64,000 bases of DNA from Lolium rigidum (GCF_022539505.1 NC_061512.1:155231962-155295961), one strand, 5' to 3'. Positions 9,093 to 20,098 are shown, numbered from the stretch's first letter. Program-made: numbers and translations. Notes: generated by a model from the letters alone, not told the origin.

Positions 9093-12000
9093 ATGGAGCG
9101 TAAGGCCACCACGCATGTGGGCGGTTGGCTGAGCCTGAGCTGCGTCCCCAGCCCCGCGAAGCAGGTACTCCGTTTGCTTATCCACTCTTTACCTTTTAAG
9201 TGTCTCTCTGGTCTCTGCATCCTCAATCTGTTCCTGTTCTGGAATATGCTTAAAGTAGCACATGTCTTCAGCTGTTTGTGCGTAAAGCCTCTGTGACACC
9301 ATGCTCTATATTCTCTGTATCAGGTTGGTACCTCCAGGTTCCGTGCGGAGGCTATGGGGAACGAGAATAGCGCCCCACCTGCTGCAGGAGCATGGCCCGA
9401 TCTGCAGCACAAGAAGCGAAATGCCATCGCCGAGCTGGGCGGGGACCGCCCGGGGGTAATTTTTTTTAACCAACTTACCATGATGTAGTCCGAATCCGAT
9501 ACTCCCTCGGATCCAAATTAATTGACTCAACTATCTCGTAGATACGGATGTATCTAGATGTGTTTTAGCTCTAGATACTATCGCCTCCATCCCAAAGCTT
9601 TGGGCTTATATTATTTTTAGAAAGTCAAACTATACCATGTTTGACTAAGCTTTTACCAAAAATCGGTAACATGCAAAATACAAAATTAATATCATTAAAT
9701 AGATAATAAAATATATTTTCCTACGGTATCTACACAGTATTATATTTGTTGATAGAATGTTCTAAAATTTTGGTCAAACTTTGCTTGTTTTGATTTCTCA
9801 AAAATAAATAAGGCTTAAGCTTTTGGATGGTGGTAGTACATTCATATCTAGACAAAGCTGAGTTAACTAGTTTTTTTGTCTGTCCATAGCTAGTGTTCAC
9901 GCTGCAAAAGGCTAAGAGCATCCACTATATGCATCAGTCTATCTCATACAGTAATTCAATATCACTGCTGAGGTCTGCCTTTTGTTTTGCTATTCATATG
10001 CAGACTGAAACTTTAGGGCCTTTACTCAAAAGGAAGATCAAAACTGCGGCTGATCGGGCTGCCGGTATGTTGATGCCGCCCCCATCTTCTAAATGCCTCT
10101 ACAAGCACAAGGCCACGCACCAGGCTGGGTGGTGATCTTTTAATGAATATGGTATATTTTCTTAATCCACAAAACATGCCTTGATTTTTCTCTCGTTTAT
10201 TGTCGGTTTTTTCTATGCTTGCCAAAAGTTTACAACAACAACAACAACCAAGCCTTTCGAGTCCCAAACAAGTTGGGGTAGGCTAGAGTTGAAACCCATA
10301 AGATCTCGAAGCCAAAAGTTTAGAAACACCAAATTCGTTTGCTTACAATCATCATACAGTAATGTTCATCTACTCCAGTTCCCCTAACCCAACATAAAAT
10401 GATGTTAATTTCGATTTTTAGATTAAAAGAGCACCATTAGGCGCTGTTAATTACGACTTTGAGATTAAAATGTCATTTGCAATTGTTAATTACAATTTTG
10501 AGACAATTGGTTAGTTTAACCTCGATCTCTTCTGCTCTCCATTTTTCCCAACCGAACAAAAATGTAACCATTCCATTCCTCTGAAATGGAACCATTCCAT
10601 TCCATTCCATTCCACGTTGTTTCAGAACCGAACACACCCTTGCATTGTTGTGAACTGTTGTCCATACACGGCCATACCCTTCCACTTACATCTAGCACTA
10701 TATGCATCAGTCTGTCTCAGAGTCATTCAATATCACTGCTGAGATCTGTTCCCATTCTTATGCAGGCTGAAACTGCTGCGCCTTTACTCAAGTGGATGCA
10801 AAATGAGGCTGCTGTGAGGACGATGGTGCCGGCACCATCTTCCGAAAACCTCTACAAGCACGAGGCCATGGGCCAGCTGGGTGGTGACCTTTTAATGAAT
10901 CTGGTATATCTTATATTTACTAATTGGAGGCCCCATAAGAGCCACCACATTAATCCACATCATCAGAATAATTAAGACAATTAGATCTAAAATTTACGGT
11001 TAGGATTAATCGAGAGAACCGTGTTTTATAATGTTACGTTGACACGTTTGTGTAATTATAGCAGACCATGTAACGTGTCAATCCCAATACGGCTAGCACG
11101 TTCAAGGAAATATCTAGCACGTCCGTTTAATTAAACTAGCAGATGGTGCAATAAAAAAAACAGATCGTGCAATACAAGAAAAAACTGGCACACGTCCGTT
11201 TAAAGAAGTTGCATGTCCGTTCTTTTTGAGAAAAAAGAAACTAGCACAACGCCGGGAATAGTCCATGTCTTGCACGATTGATTTAATCATCTTGCAAAAA
11301 AAAATTAAGGATATAAAAGCTATTGTGGAATTCCACGTAAAGAGGTTAGATTGTACATCTCTACCGAAAAAATATGAAAGAGTCCGAGTTATCTACTACT
11401 GCAGGTACTACATGAAAAAAAAAACCTAAATTTGTGTACCTTTTTTTTATTTAGATATACTTAGAAAAGAAAGGATCAATCATGGCTGACACATCTTCAT
11501 GCCGCCGCCATGGCGCCATGAATATCTCGGTTCTTTTCAATGCGATCTACTCATCTCCCTTCTTCATGCTAGAAACCGATCCGCAGCTTTGCACCCCACG
11601 TTTGTGGGCGATCGCCAGCGGCCGGCCAACAACTCAGCAACTCAGCAACTCAGCACATACAAAATTTGCCTCTTCGACATCATGCATGCATACCAATCCA
11701 ACGTACTCTAGATCCTCTCAGGTTTCTTCTCATGTACATTAATCTTCTATCCAAGTTATATTTGCATTATTGATCTATTGAAAACTGGAACTGTTGATAG
11801 AATTAGCTGATGCGTAGGTACATGGATGGTTGGATTGGACTCTTCATGTTTGGATCTTAGAAGGATCAATTGAGAGATGACTAACAGGACAAGGATCGAA
11901 GGAGCTGGCAGATGAAGATTAGTCACCGAGACACAGACTTGAGCGGGAGATCGCTTTGTTTTCCTTACGGAACACAACCGTCTCTCTTTACATCGGTGCC

Positions 12001-15000
12001 GTCCAGCCAAAACTCGACATAATCCTGCTACGTGTGACTGCTCATGTCCATATCGATCGATTTCTCTTTGGTCGACAGTGAAAATCAACTACAAGCAGCC
12101 AACACACCAGCCTGCCAGCGGCGCTGTTACCCGTCGGCCGTCCAGGTTGATGCATTACCCCCAATAAAAACGTGGTGCCTTCCTGGTGATTTTCTTGGTA
12201 TCGTTCTTATCAATTTTCTTTACAGTATGATCACATCAACTGTATCAACATATCCGCTGCGCCAAGATTGTAGCAGGGATGCTGGGCTACCTTTGTTGGA
12301 TTATTTCATTGCGCCTTATATCGTTGCCTCACTTGGAGAACATGGATTCCTAAGGACGTAATCTCCATAATTAATTTGATCAAGGGACAAAGCAATGTCC
12401 AATCAATAGTAACAAGGTGCGGTAGGGGTGATCGTGAAGTGTGAATGTCAACAATACAAATTATTGACTATTGTTTCATAAGGTCTTTCTTCTACAGCCA
12501 GCTCATTTCGTTCTTGGTTTGTTGTTGGTATTGACACCAAAATTATTATTCTGCTACAGGCTTTGGTACCAAGGAAACATCAAAAAATCGGAAGTTAAAG
12601 AATGTACGTAGGTAATAATGTTCTTTCTTTCCATATAGGGGACCATATAGGATAAAAATAAGAATTGCAAAAGCCAATTTTAGTCTGAAGTTTTTTGTTT
12701 TCAAATGTTTTGTTAACAGAACAAGGTTGACATTACAGCTGACCGATTTAATTTATTTCCAGGTGAAGATGTTAATTGGCTATATCCATCGTTCACTCTA
12801 AAGATAGAAAGTCTTATTTATTTTGATGTACGGAGATAAGGTAAAACGACGAGAAGAATCTTCATGCTATGATATCTCATTCTTTGCGTAGGGAAATAAT
12901 TTCTAGGAATTTCGAGATCCTATTAGCAATAGGTGTGGAGACATTTGCATCATTCCATATGACACTATATAATTAATATTTTTCTGTTTTCCCTTCAATC
13001 AGAATGGAATCAACAAGAAGTGACGACCAGGAGTTAATCCACCGCCGCAAAATGAAAAGAAAAAAACACAACATCACCATATTTGCTAGCATATTATTAT
13101 TGTATATACGGTTGTAGTTCTCTTAATGGTGGAAGAAGGAAAATACTTACTCGGACGAGGGCGGTGACCACTCTACATCTGTAAGTTCTGTTCCAGTGCA
13201 AATTATTTTCTCACGCTCTCTTAGTTAGATGACATGACTGGCTTAATGCGATTTTTCAGGTTTTATTTGATGAGGCTGCATGCGTGCAAGCAAGTAAGAT
13301 GTTAATAGTGCTAGATATTTTGGCAGGTAAATTAATCCATCTGATACCATCTAAACTAGATGCTTTTAGTCTATATACATTTATTTCATTGGATTTCCTT
13401 TTATCTCACATGGTTGGATTCGTGGTACATAAATTAGCATCATAAATCCAAAGCATAAATATTTTCCAGTAATTCTGAAGAATAAATTAGAAGCATAAAT
13501 CCGACGCATAAAACTCTTTTCTTGGTACATAAATGGTAGGTGCATATATTAGAGTTTATAAACTGGAGCTCTGTTCCGACAGTAAAAGGGGTAATATAAG
13601 AGTTTCAGATAACATGCTGGAATCAAATCTGTGTTCTATTATTTTTGCATTCATTCTTTTGTTTCTAGATTTACTATTGGCACATATTTGTATAAAGGAA
13701 AAGTACAGAGGGAAAATTTACTTACTACAAACCATATTTTATACTATCGGTTACTTCTCTGCTAGATGTAACTTCATAGATTCCATTGGCACATTTTCTC
13801 ATTACAAGAGCAGTTAGCTAAATTGAAATATCCTATTTTTATGCATAGATTATAATAATATATACATACTTATTTAAAGTTCTAAACAAAATATGTGACT
13901 TCAAAGCCTCAGCAAGAATAGACCCCACATAAATGACAATGTATTGAGCTTTATGCAATGTATTTGTATTTAATTAACATTATATAGAACGGATAAATTT
14001 TCAGCCCGCAAGATGAAGAGCTATTTTTCTAAACATGAAGCATAGACTTAAATTACTTATATTTTCAAGAACCACAATATCATAACATATGAATATGGAC
14101 GTTTGGATTATGCTAATTCCAAAATAACTTCGAGGAAAAACATGTATGTATAATGTAAATATAAAACATCATGTAATCAAGTATTATACTTTTTTGTATA
14201 ATACCAAATAGAAATCGATGTACGCAATAAAATATACTAATTATAATGCCATGTAAGTTTCTAGCCTGTGCAGGTGCACGGGTTGACGACTAATTTTCTT
14301 AATCCACATACATGATTTCATTATTATCTGTTTAATTACTGTTGGCTTTGTCTAATGCTTACCAAAAGTTCAGAAACACTGCGTTTGCTTACAATCATCA
14401 TACACTAATTTTTCACTTTTCAGTCTGTCTCATCCAGTATATAAACTGTTGATTTCCATTGGCTTCTTTTGTAATCATTTGCATTGTTGTCAACTGTTCT
14501 CTATGCACAACCCTATTCTTCCACTTACACCCCGCACTATTTGCATCAGTCTATCTCATAGATTTATTAAATATCAATGATGAGTTCTGTTGCTATTCAT
14601 ATGCAGGATGAAACTTCTGTTCCTCTACTCAAATGGATAAAAAATGATCCCGATGAGGCTGCTTGTGAAGACGATGGTGCTGCCACCATCTCCGAAAACC
14701 TCCTCAAGCACAAGGCCACGGGCCAGCTGGGTGGTACCCTTTTCAGTAAGCAGGTATATTTTCTTAATCCTCATACATGATTTGATTTTTGTCTGTTTAT
14801 TGCCGGCTTTGTCTAATGCTTACCAATAGTTCAGAAACACACACACCTATTCTTCCACTTACATCCAGCACTATATGCATCAGTGTCTCATAGATTCATT
14901 TTATATATCACTGCTGATGTCTGTTGCTCTTCAATTTTTATATGCAGACTGAAACTGCTAAGCCTTCATTGGTCAAAAGGATTGCAACTGCTGCTGATGA

Positions 15001-16755
15001 GGCATCTGCAGAGGCTGCCACCAAGTTACTGTCAGCCCCACCTTCTGGATGCTTATATAAGCTCAAGTCCAAGGATCAGCCGGGCCGTAACCATCCAAGG
15101 GTTCGGGTATATTTTCTTAAGCCACATATACATGCCATGATTTATGTCTGATATTATCACTGGCTCTGTCTAATGCTTTTTGGAATTCGGAAACACCAAA
15201 TTAGCATGCTTATATTCATCATACACTAATTTTTCACTCGTTCGGTTTGTAACATAGTGTTATGCACTTGCTTGTCAACATTTGCATTGCTCTGAACTAT
15301 GCACTTTACACAACCTAATTCTTCCACTTACGTTCGGCGCTACGCACCAGTAGTACCTCCCATGTTTCCTTCACCATCCCGATGCCGAGCTTGCGGGAAT
15401 ATGGCGGGCCCATGTACATACCCCGCATATAACACCTCCTATGGCTCTATCTACCTTTCTAGTAGCTCCTTCACCGAGTTACAGGTATGTATTCTCAGTG
15501 GTTTAGCATGAATTGGCATATAGTAAAGTCTTGTTTTTAGTCTTCCTGCTTCTTACATTTGTATCAATTTTCACATGCGGATCGTACCTTGTGAACTTCG
15601 TCCAATGATTAACCGGATGTGTCCGCATGAAGGATCTTTCACTATGCATGGCAATGGCAAATTGATGAACACCTACACGGTCTATGAGGTGTATGTCTAC
15701 AAGACGCAGGCCATCACATATTTGTATGGACATGATTGGAGAAAGTTTGCTTTTGACTACGGTCTGAAGAAGGGCGACGAGCTGAGGATCAGAAACTCAA
15801 ACGGGCAGATATACGTAACTGCTTACAGAGTTGGAGACACTTCCAAATATATAATATGTAACTTTTTTCTACTCATATCTTTTGATAACTGCATTCTGAG
15901 CAGTTGTTCTAAACCATTCCCTCTGTTCTAGCTTGCTGGGTTTAACATGATCAAAGCTGCAGATCCCCTGATGGAACAGGAGCGGATGTCACAAAGGGCA
16001 ACCACACCAGCACCGGCACCGGCTTCCCACTCTCCTGCATCAGCACCGGTTCCTGTACCAGCTCCGTTTACTGCATCTACCCAGCAGTCCCCTACATCAG
16101 CATTGGTTCCTGTAGAGGCCCCATATACTACACATGCCCAGCAGGCTCCTGCATCAGCACTGGTTCCTCTAGCTGCACCGTTTACTGCACCTGCCCAACA
16201 GTCTCCTGCATCAGCACCGGTTCCTCTAGAGGCACCGTTTACTGCACCTGCCCAGCAGTCTCCTGCATCAGCACCAGCTCGTGTACCAGCCCAGGCTCAT
16301 GCACCTGCCCCAGCCAGATCACCGAGGTCTCAGCTCATTGCTGTGGCCACCCGTGTGGTGACCAGGACGCATCTGAAGGCTATGTTCGTGAGTATATGAC
16401 AGCATAACTTCTCTTATCTTGATGTCTTCTCTGCTCAAAGTCTCACATGGTTCAGTGCATTGGTGCCATTGACTAATTTTTGGTGGTATCTCTTGCTTTG
16501 AATCAGAAATTGCCTAAAAGTATCTCCAAGGATCTCAATGCTGGCCGAAGGGGCAAGATATCCCTCGTCATGGAGAGTGAAGGTCTCACCGTGGAGGGAC
16601 GGTACTCTGTCAGTCCCACAGATGGCCGCTTGGCTGTTACTTCCAGGTGGAAAAAGTTCATTGACGGTGCCAAACTTCGCATTGGATCAAAGTTGAAGGT
16701 CAAGATCTTTCGATGCCGCTGTGACATGCTGGTCATAAAGTTCGCGGTTGTCTAG
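9093..16755 (+). CDS. Split gene encoding a protein with two C-terminal B3-like domains
   Basis: Exons read by eye: 9093-9164, 9324-9455, 10004-10151 (frameshifted), 10766-10903, 14607-14753, 14948-15106, 15354-15484, 15541-15814, 15932-16387, 16507-16755 with stop TAG. Without the frameshifted exon all junction phases agree and give about 585 aa. Order: a short N-terminus (MERKATTHVGG), three intact members of a duplicated exon family (PLLK...LYKHKATGQLGG), a B3-like region (DWRKFAFDYGLKKGDEL), a Pro/Ala-rich linker of about 130 residues, and a second B3-like region (RWKKFIDGAKLRIG). The W-x2-F and L-x2-G(D/S) pattern fits plant B3 DNA-binding folds, so a nuclear transcription-factor-like role is inferred. 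Strong donors at both 15815 and 15858 exist; only 15815 keeps phase with the next exon. Intron insertions make it long. It may be a functional gene that skips one exon, or a decaying one. Confidence 0.6.
9500..9870. mobile_element. Outer Stowaway MITE, split by a second MITE
   Basis: Left arm at 9500-9575 begins tactccctcggatccaaatt and contains gatgtatctagatg. The right arm resumes at 9839 as cattcatatctagacaaagc and gagttaact, mirroring attgactcaa of the left arm. The last part of the right terminus (ggatccgagggagta-type) is missing. It lies in the intron between the second and third exons of the B3-like gene. Confidence 0.75.
9576..9838. mobile_element. Inner Stowaway-like MITE nested in the outer one
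   Basis: Ends are TACTATCGCCTCCATCCC and, inverted, ggatggtggtagta: arms of about 25-30 bp match with a few differences. A TA duplication flanks it, as expected for a Tc1/mariner-type MITE. The interior is AT-rich with no coding capacity. Removing it rejoins the outer element as ctagata/cattcat. Confidence 0.75.
10004..10151 (+). pseudogene. Exon A of the duplicated exon family, frameshifted
   Basis: 148 bp, against 138, 147 and 159 bp in its three sister exons. It reads TETLGPLLKRKIK, then PPPSSKCLYKHKATHQ, and meets TGA after AGW. An extra base in caggctgggtggtga (cagctgggtggtga in sisters B and C) causes the stop. Splice sites are intact (atgcag/ and /gtatat). Because family members are phase 0 at both ends, skipping it leaves the frame open. 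Confidence 0.75.
10228..10318. repeat. SINE/LINE 3'-tail-like remnant
   Basis: Contains (CAA)n followed by cccaaacaagttggggtagg and aaacccataagatct, a motif that recurs across grass and other plant genomes in SINE- and LINE-derived tails. Only about 90 bp are present, without a recognisable tRNA-like A/B-box head. The family assignment is from recall. Confidence 0.4.
10400..10660. repeat. AT-rich intronic repeat with a (CCATT)n tract
   Basis: Short imperfect repeats of gttaattacgattttgagat lead into tandem CCATT near 10568-10615 and an aaccgaaca motif on both sides (about 10549 and 10625). It resembles a small decayed MITE-like repeat, but I could not define termini. Confidence 0.3.
10766..10903 (+). 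CDS. Exon B of the duplicated exon family
   Basis: 46 codons, phase 0 at both ends, flanked by tatgcag/ and /gtata. It reads AETAAPLLKWMQNEAA, then PAPSSENLYKHEAMGQLGG. The intron sequence preceding it (cactatatgcatcagtct, then ttcaatatcactgctga) is shared with exons A, C and D, so intron flanks were copied with the exon. Its following intron was hit by the Helitron five bases after the donor. Confidence 0.65.
11482..11742 (+). other. Possible captured gene fragment inside the Helitron
   Basis: An 86-codon ORF starting MADTSSCRRHG, without recognised similarity. Helitrons often carry gene fragments, and this and the exon-like stretch at 13260-13328 are the best candidates here, but both could be chance. 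The rest of the Helitron interior is AT-rich with scattered A-tracts. Confidence 0.2.
13260..13328 (+). other. Exon-like stretch inside the Helitron
   Basis: A short open stretch (VLFDEAACVQASKM) lies between an acceptor-like tttttcag and a donor-like ggcag/gtaaat. It has the form of a captured internal exon. With 23 codons and no match, it is only a candidate. Confidence 0.25.
14607..14753 (+). CDS. Exon C of the duplicated exon family
   Basis: 49 codons, phase 0 at both ends, between atgcag/ and /gtatattttc. It reads DETSVPLLKWIKNDPDEAA, then ISENLLKHKATGQLGG. Exon and flanking intron are closest in form to exon A's intron pair (gtatattttcttaatcc). Confidence 0.65.
14948..15106 (+). CDS. 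Exon D of the duplicated exon family
   Basis: 53 codons, phase 0, between tatgcag/ and /gtatattttc. It reads TETAKPSLVKRIATAADEA, then SAPPSGCLYKLKSKDQPG. It is the most divergent member, with an extended middle and a changed C-terminal end (GRNHPRVR instead of LGG). Confidence 0.65.
15541..15857 (+). CDS. Exon with the first B3-like domain
   Basis: It starts after tgtttttag with a split codon, and its reading includes MRIVPCELRPM, TYTVYEVYVYKT and DWRKFAFDYGLKKGDELRIR. Two donors compete: 15815 (atac/gtaact) keeps phase 0 with the next exon, while 15858 (atat/gtaact) would put the next exon out of frame and into TAA. The shorter form ends at NGQIY. B3 identity rests on the W..F...GL..GDEL pattern and predicted strand spacing. 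Confidence 0.55.
15932..16387 (+). CDS. Exon encoding a Pro/Ala-rich repeat linker
   Basis: 152 codons in phase 0, ending at atgttc/gtgagt. The middle is built of imperfect repeats of about 24 residues around APFTAPAQQSPASAPVPLEA (four to five copies; 72 bp at DNA level), followed by PAQAHAPAPARSP. It is low-complexity and probably disordered, joining the two B3-like regions. Near-identical DNA copies near 16170-16270 suggest recent slippage or unequal exchange. Confidence 0.6.
16507..16755 (+). CDS. Terminal exon with the second B3-like domain
   Basis: It begins after gaatcag and ends at TAG (82 residues): KLPKSISKDLNAGRRGK, then SRWKKFIDGAKLRIGSKLKV and a hydrophobic end (MLVIKFAVV). The LPK start, central W..F and final L..G..L strand match the layout of plant B3 domains, with GS in place of the commoner GD. 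Confidence 0.55.
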   Translation, partial: KLPKSISKDLNAGRRGKISLVMESEGLTVEGRYSVSPTDGRLAVTSRWKKFIDGAKLRIGSKLKVKIFRCRCDMLVIKFAVV

Positions 16756-17170
16756 TTCTGTTGTCCCATGAGCCCTTAGCAAATGCATTTGTAGTTATAC
16801 TTATATAAGGTTATCTTATCTGAACTGCTAATTAATTGTATGGGTGGTAAAACTCTGGCAAGCTTTTGCTCTTAGCAAGTATGTATGTATGATCAGCTAT
16901 TATGATAACTAATGTTTGTGTTCATCTTAATTTGCATTTCCCTTTTAGAAAAAAACTTAATTTCTATTTTGGCTGACCTGTTAGAGAACTATCAGATTGA
17001 ACCCACAACATGATTCATATAGATTCATTACACCGAGCCACATGTCTTGACCTTGCGATACACTACTTCCATTAATTAGTGCAAGAAGGCTTACCTGAGC
17101 TGCCTGAACCATGGCAGATTCGAATCCACCTTATCTATCTAGAAATACAACCTTTGCAGAAAGAGGATTT
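16756..17170. other. 3' flank of the B3-like gene
   Basis: AT-rich sequence, the first ~150 bp plausibly the 3' untranslated region. No ORF, canonical element terminus or tandem repeat is seen until the minisatellite starts. Confidence 0.5.
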
Positions 17171-20098
17171 GCAGTATGGGGAGGCTGACATTGGGGACCC
17201 ATGAGCCGGCAGCGTCGTCAACGTTTTAAAGGTGGCAGGAGATCGAAAGAAAAAATAAGCCAAAAATCGGTTGGTAAACAAATTCAAGAAAAGAAACATT
17301 TACCTTTCTGAGAGGATGACATGCGGGACCCATGAGGCAGCAGCATCCTCAACTATTTCAAGGCGGCAGGGGATCAAAATAAAAAAGGAAATAGCTAGAA
17401 ATTAATTAGGGTCAAAAATAAATCCATCAAAGGAAACTTTTATTGTTCATAGAGGATGACATGTGGGACCGACTTGCCAGCTGCGTCGTCATCGTTTCAA
17501 AGGGGGCAGGGGATCAAAAGAAAAAGACAAATAGCCAGAAATTAGGGGAAAAAAATAAATCCAACAAAGAAAACTTTTATTGTTCATAGAGGATGACATG
17601 CGGGACCCATGAGCCAGCAGCTTCCTCAACGTTTCAAAGTCGGCATGAGATTGAAAGAAAAAGTCAAGTGACATAATATCAGGAGCCAAAAATAATCCAA
17701 GAAAAGAAACTTTATTGTACATAGAGGATGACATGCGGGTCCCATTTTGTAGCAGCGGTCTCAACGCTTCCAAGGCGGCACGGGACCGAAAGAAAAATGA
17801 AGTAGCCGAGAAATCGGGGTGTGAAAAAAATCCAAGAAAAGAAAGATTTCAATTGGGCCGTATCCGGACATCCGGGCCTTCGAACTATCCTGCTTGGGCC
17901 TTTTGACTCGTACAATTTCAGCCCACTCCAAAACAGGAAAGGTCGGATTTTTCTCAAAAAAAAAAAACAGGAAAGTCCTATGCTTCGCAAAAACAAAAAA
18001 CAAGGAGATTCAACATATAAGTTTGTTTATGTAGATATAAAGATTTAATTTATCCGTTTGCAATAGCTCAGAGCGAAATACAACGTTTATTGTCTGCAAA
18101 ATAAAATATCACATGTTTCTTGTACGGGGAGGCTGACATCGGGGACCCATGAGCCAGCATCGGAGTCAATGTTTCAAAGGCGACAGGGGATCAAAAATAA
18201 AAAAAGCCAAAAATCAGTTGGTAAAAAAAATACAAGAAAAGAAAACATTTATCGTTCTGAGAGGATGACATGCGGGACCCATGAGGCAGCAGCATCCTCA
18301 ACGTTTCAAAGTCGGCATGAGATCGAAAGAAAAAGGCAAGTGACATAATATCAGGAGCCAAAAATAATCCAAGAAAAGAAACTTTATTGTACATAGAGGA
18401 TGACATGCGGGTCCCATTTTGTAGCAGCGGTCTCAACGTTTCCAAGGCGGCACGGGACCAAAAGAAAAATGAGGCAGCGACATTCTCAACAATTCCAAGG
18501 CGGCGGGGGATCAAAAGAAAAATAAAGGAAATAGCCGAGAAATTAATTAGGGGTCAAAAATAAATCCACCAAAGGAAACTTTTATTGTTCATAGAGGATG
18601 ACATGTGGGACCGACCTGCCAACAGCGTCCTCATCGTTTCAACGGGGGCAGGGGATCAAAAGAAAAAGGCAAATAGCCGAGAAATTAGGGGTAAAAAATA
18701 ACTCCAAGAAAGGAAACTTTTATTGTTCGTAGAGGATGACATGCGGGACCCATGAGCCGGCAGCTTACTCAACGTTTCAAAGGCGGCATGAGATCGAAAG
18801 AAAAAGGCAAGTGACCAAATATCAGGAGCCAAAAATAATCCAAGATTTATTGTACATAGAGGATGACATGTGGGTCCCATTTTGCAGCGGCGGTCTCAAT
18901 GTTTGTAATGCGGCTTGAGATCAAAAGAAAAAGAAAGTAGCTAGTAATTAGGGGGTGAAAAAAAATCCAAGAAAAGAAAGTTGATGGACATAGAGGATGA
19001 CATGCGGGTCCCTTGAACCAACAGCTTACTCAACGTTTCAAAGGGGCAGGGGATCAAAAGAAAAAGGCAAGCCAAAAATCAGAGGGTGAAAAAAAAACCA
19101 ACAAAGGAAACTTTTATAGCACACAGAGGATGACATGCGGGTCCCATGAGCCAGCAGGTACCTCAACGTTTCAAACGTGGCATGAGATCGAAAGAAAAAG
19201 TCAAGTTACCAAATATGAGGTGCCAAAAAAATCCAAGGAAAGAAAGTTTTATAGTACATAGTGGATGACATGCGGGTCCCATTTAGCAGCAGCGGTATCA
19301 CTGTTTGAGAGGCAGCGGGGGATCGAAAGAAAAAGTCAAGTTACCAAATATGAGGTGCCAAAAAAAATCCAAGAAAAGAAAGTTTTATAGTACATAGTGG
19401 ATGACATGCGGGTCCCATTTAGCGACAGCGGTATCACCGTTTGAGAGGCGAGCGGGGATCGAAAGAAAAAGTCAAGTGACCAAATATGAGGTGCCAAAAA
19501 AATCCAAGAAAAGAAAGTTTTATAGTACATAGAGGATGACATGCGGGTCCCATTTAGCAGCAGCGGTATCACTGTTTGAGAGGCGGCGGGTGATCGAAAG
19601 AAAAAGTCAAGTGACCAAATATGAGGTGCCAAAAAAAATCCAAGAAAAGAAAGTTTTATAGTACATAGAGGATGACATGCGGGTCCCATTTAGCAGCAGC
19701 GGTATCACCGTTTGAGAGGCGGCAGGGGATCGAAAGAAAAAGGCAAGTGACCAAATATGAGGTGCCAAAAATAATTCAAGAAAAGAAAGTTTTATAGTAC
19801 ATAGAGGATGACATGCGGGTCCCGAGTTAGCGACAGCGGTATCACCGTTTGAGAGGCGGCAGGGGATCGAAAGAAAAAGGCAAGTGACCAAATTTGAGGT
19901 GCCAAAAAAACTCCAAGAAAAGAAAGTTGATTGCACATAGAGGATGACATGCGGGTCCCATTTAGCGACGGCGGTCTCAACGTTTCCAAGGCGGCAAGGG
20001 ATCAAAAGAAAAAGGAAGTAGCCGGAAATCGGGGGTCAAAAAAAATCCAAGAATAGAAAGAATTTTGGTTCATAGAGGATGACATGCGGGACCCATGA
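17171..20098. repeat. ~136 bp minisatellite array
   Basis: About 19-20 units aligned on gaggatgacatgcgggaccc; measured spacings of gatgacatg are 140, 137, 135 (17315-17727) and 136, 135, 136, 136, 136, 135 (19264-20078). Units also share tttcaaaggcggca, gatcgaaagaaaaag and ccaagaaaagaaa. A non-repeat spacer at about 17843-18125 splits it. Units in 19200-19960 are the most alike, suggesting recent local amplification. Long minus-strand open frames across it are a by-product of the repeat. Confidence 0.9.

Larger units (their letters stand above)
10909..14293 (+). mobile_element. Non-autonomous Helitron, 3385 bp
   Basis: The 5' end is TCTTATATTTAC, directly after an A. The 3' end is CTAA directly before T, preceded by a GC-rich hairpin (cctgtgca/tgcacggg at 14265-14282) seven bases upstream. 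These are the Helitron hallmarks: 5'-TC, 3' hairpin plus CTRR, insertion between A and T, no target duplication. Removing it restores gtata/ttttcttaatcc, the intron start seen after exons A and C. No Rep/helicase ORF is present, so it depends on another element for movement. The orientation is given by the termini. Confidence 0.88.

Noticed and set aside
15299..15511. Alternative frame of the seventh coding exon (CRACGNMAGPC)
   Set aside because: It looks protein-like, but no acceptor gives it the phase required by the preceding exon, whereas the chosen frame fits both junctions.
17040..17070. cactacttcc as the missing left CACTA end
   Set aside because: Only the first six bases match CACTACAAGAAAA, and there is no subterminal repeat beside it.
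17489..20005. Minus-strand open frames with repeated GTRMSSSM and FLAPHIWSL motifs
   Set aside because: They are translations of the 136 bp minisatellite, and adjacent units shift frame.
17171..20098. CRISPR-like array
   Set aside because: Units are contiguous without unique spacers, in a plant genome, with no cas genes.
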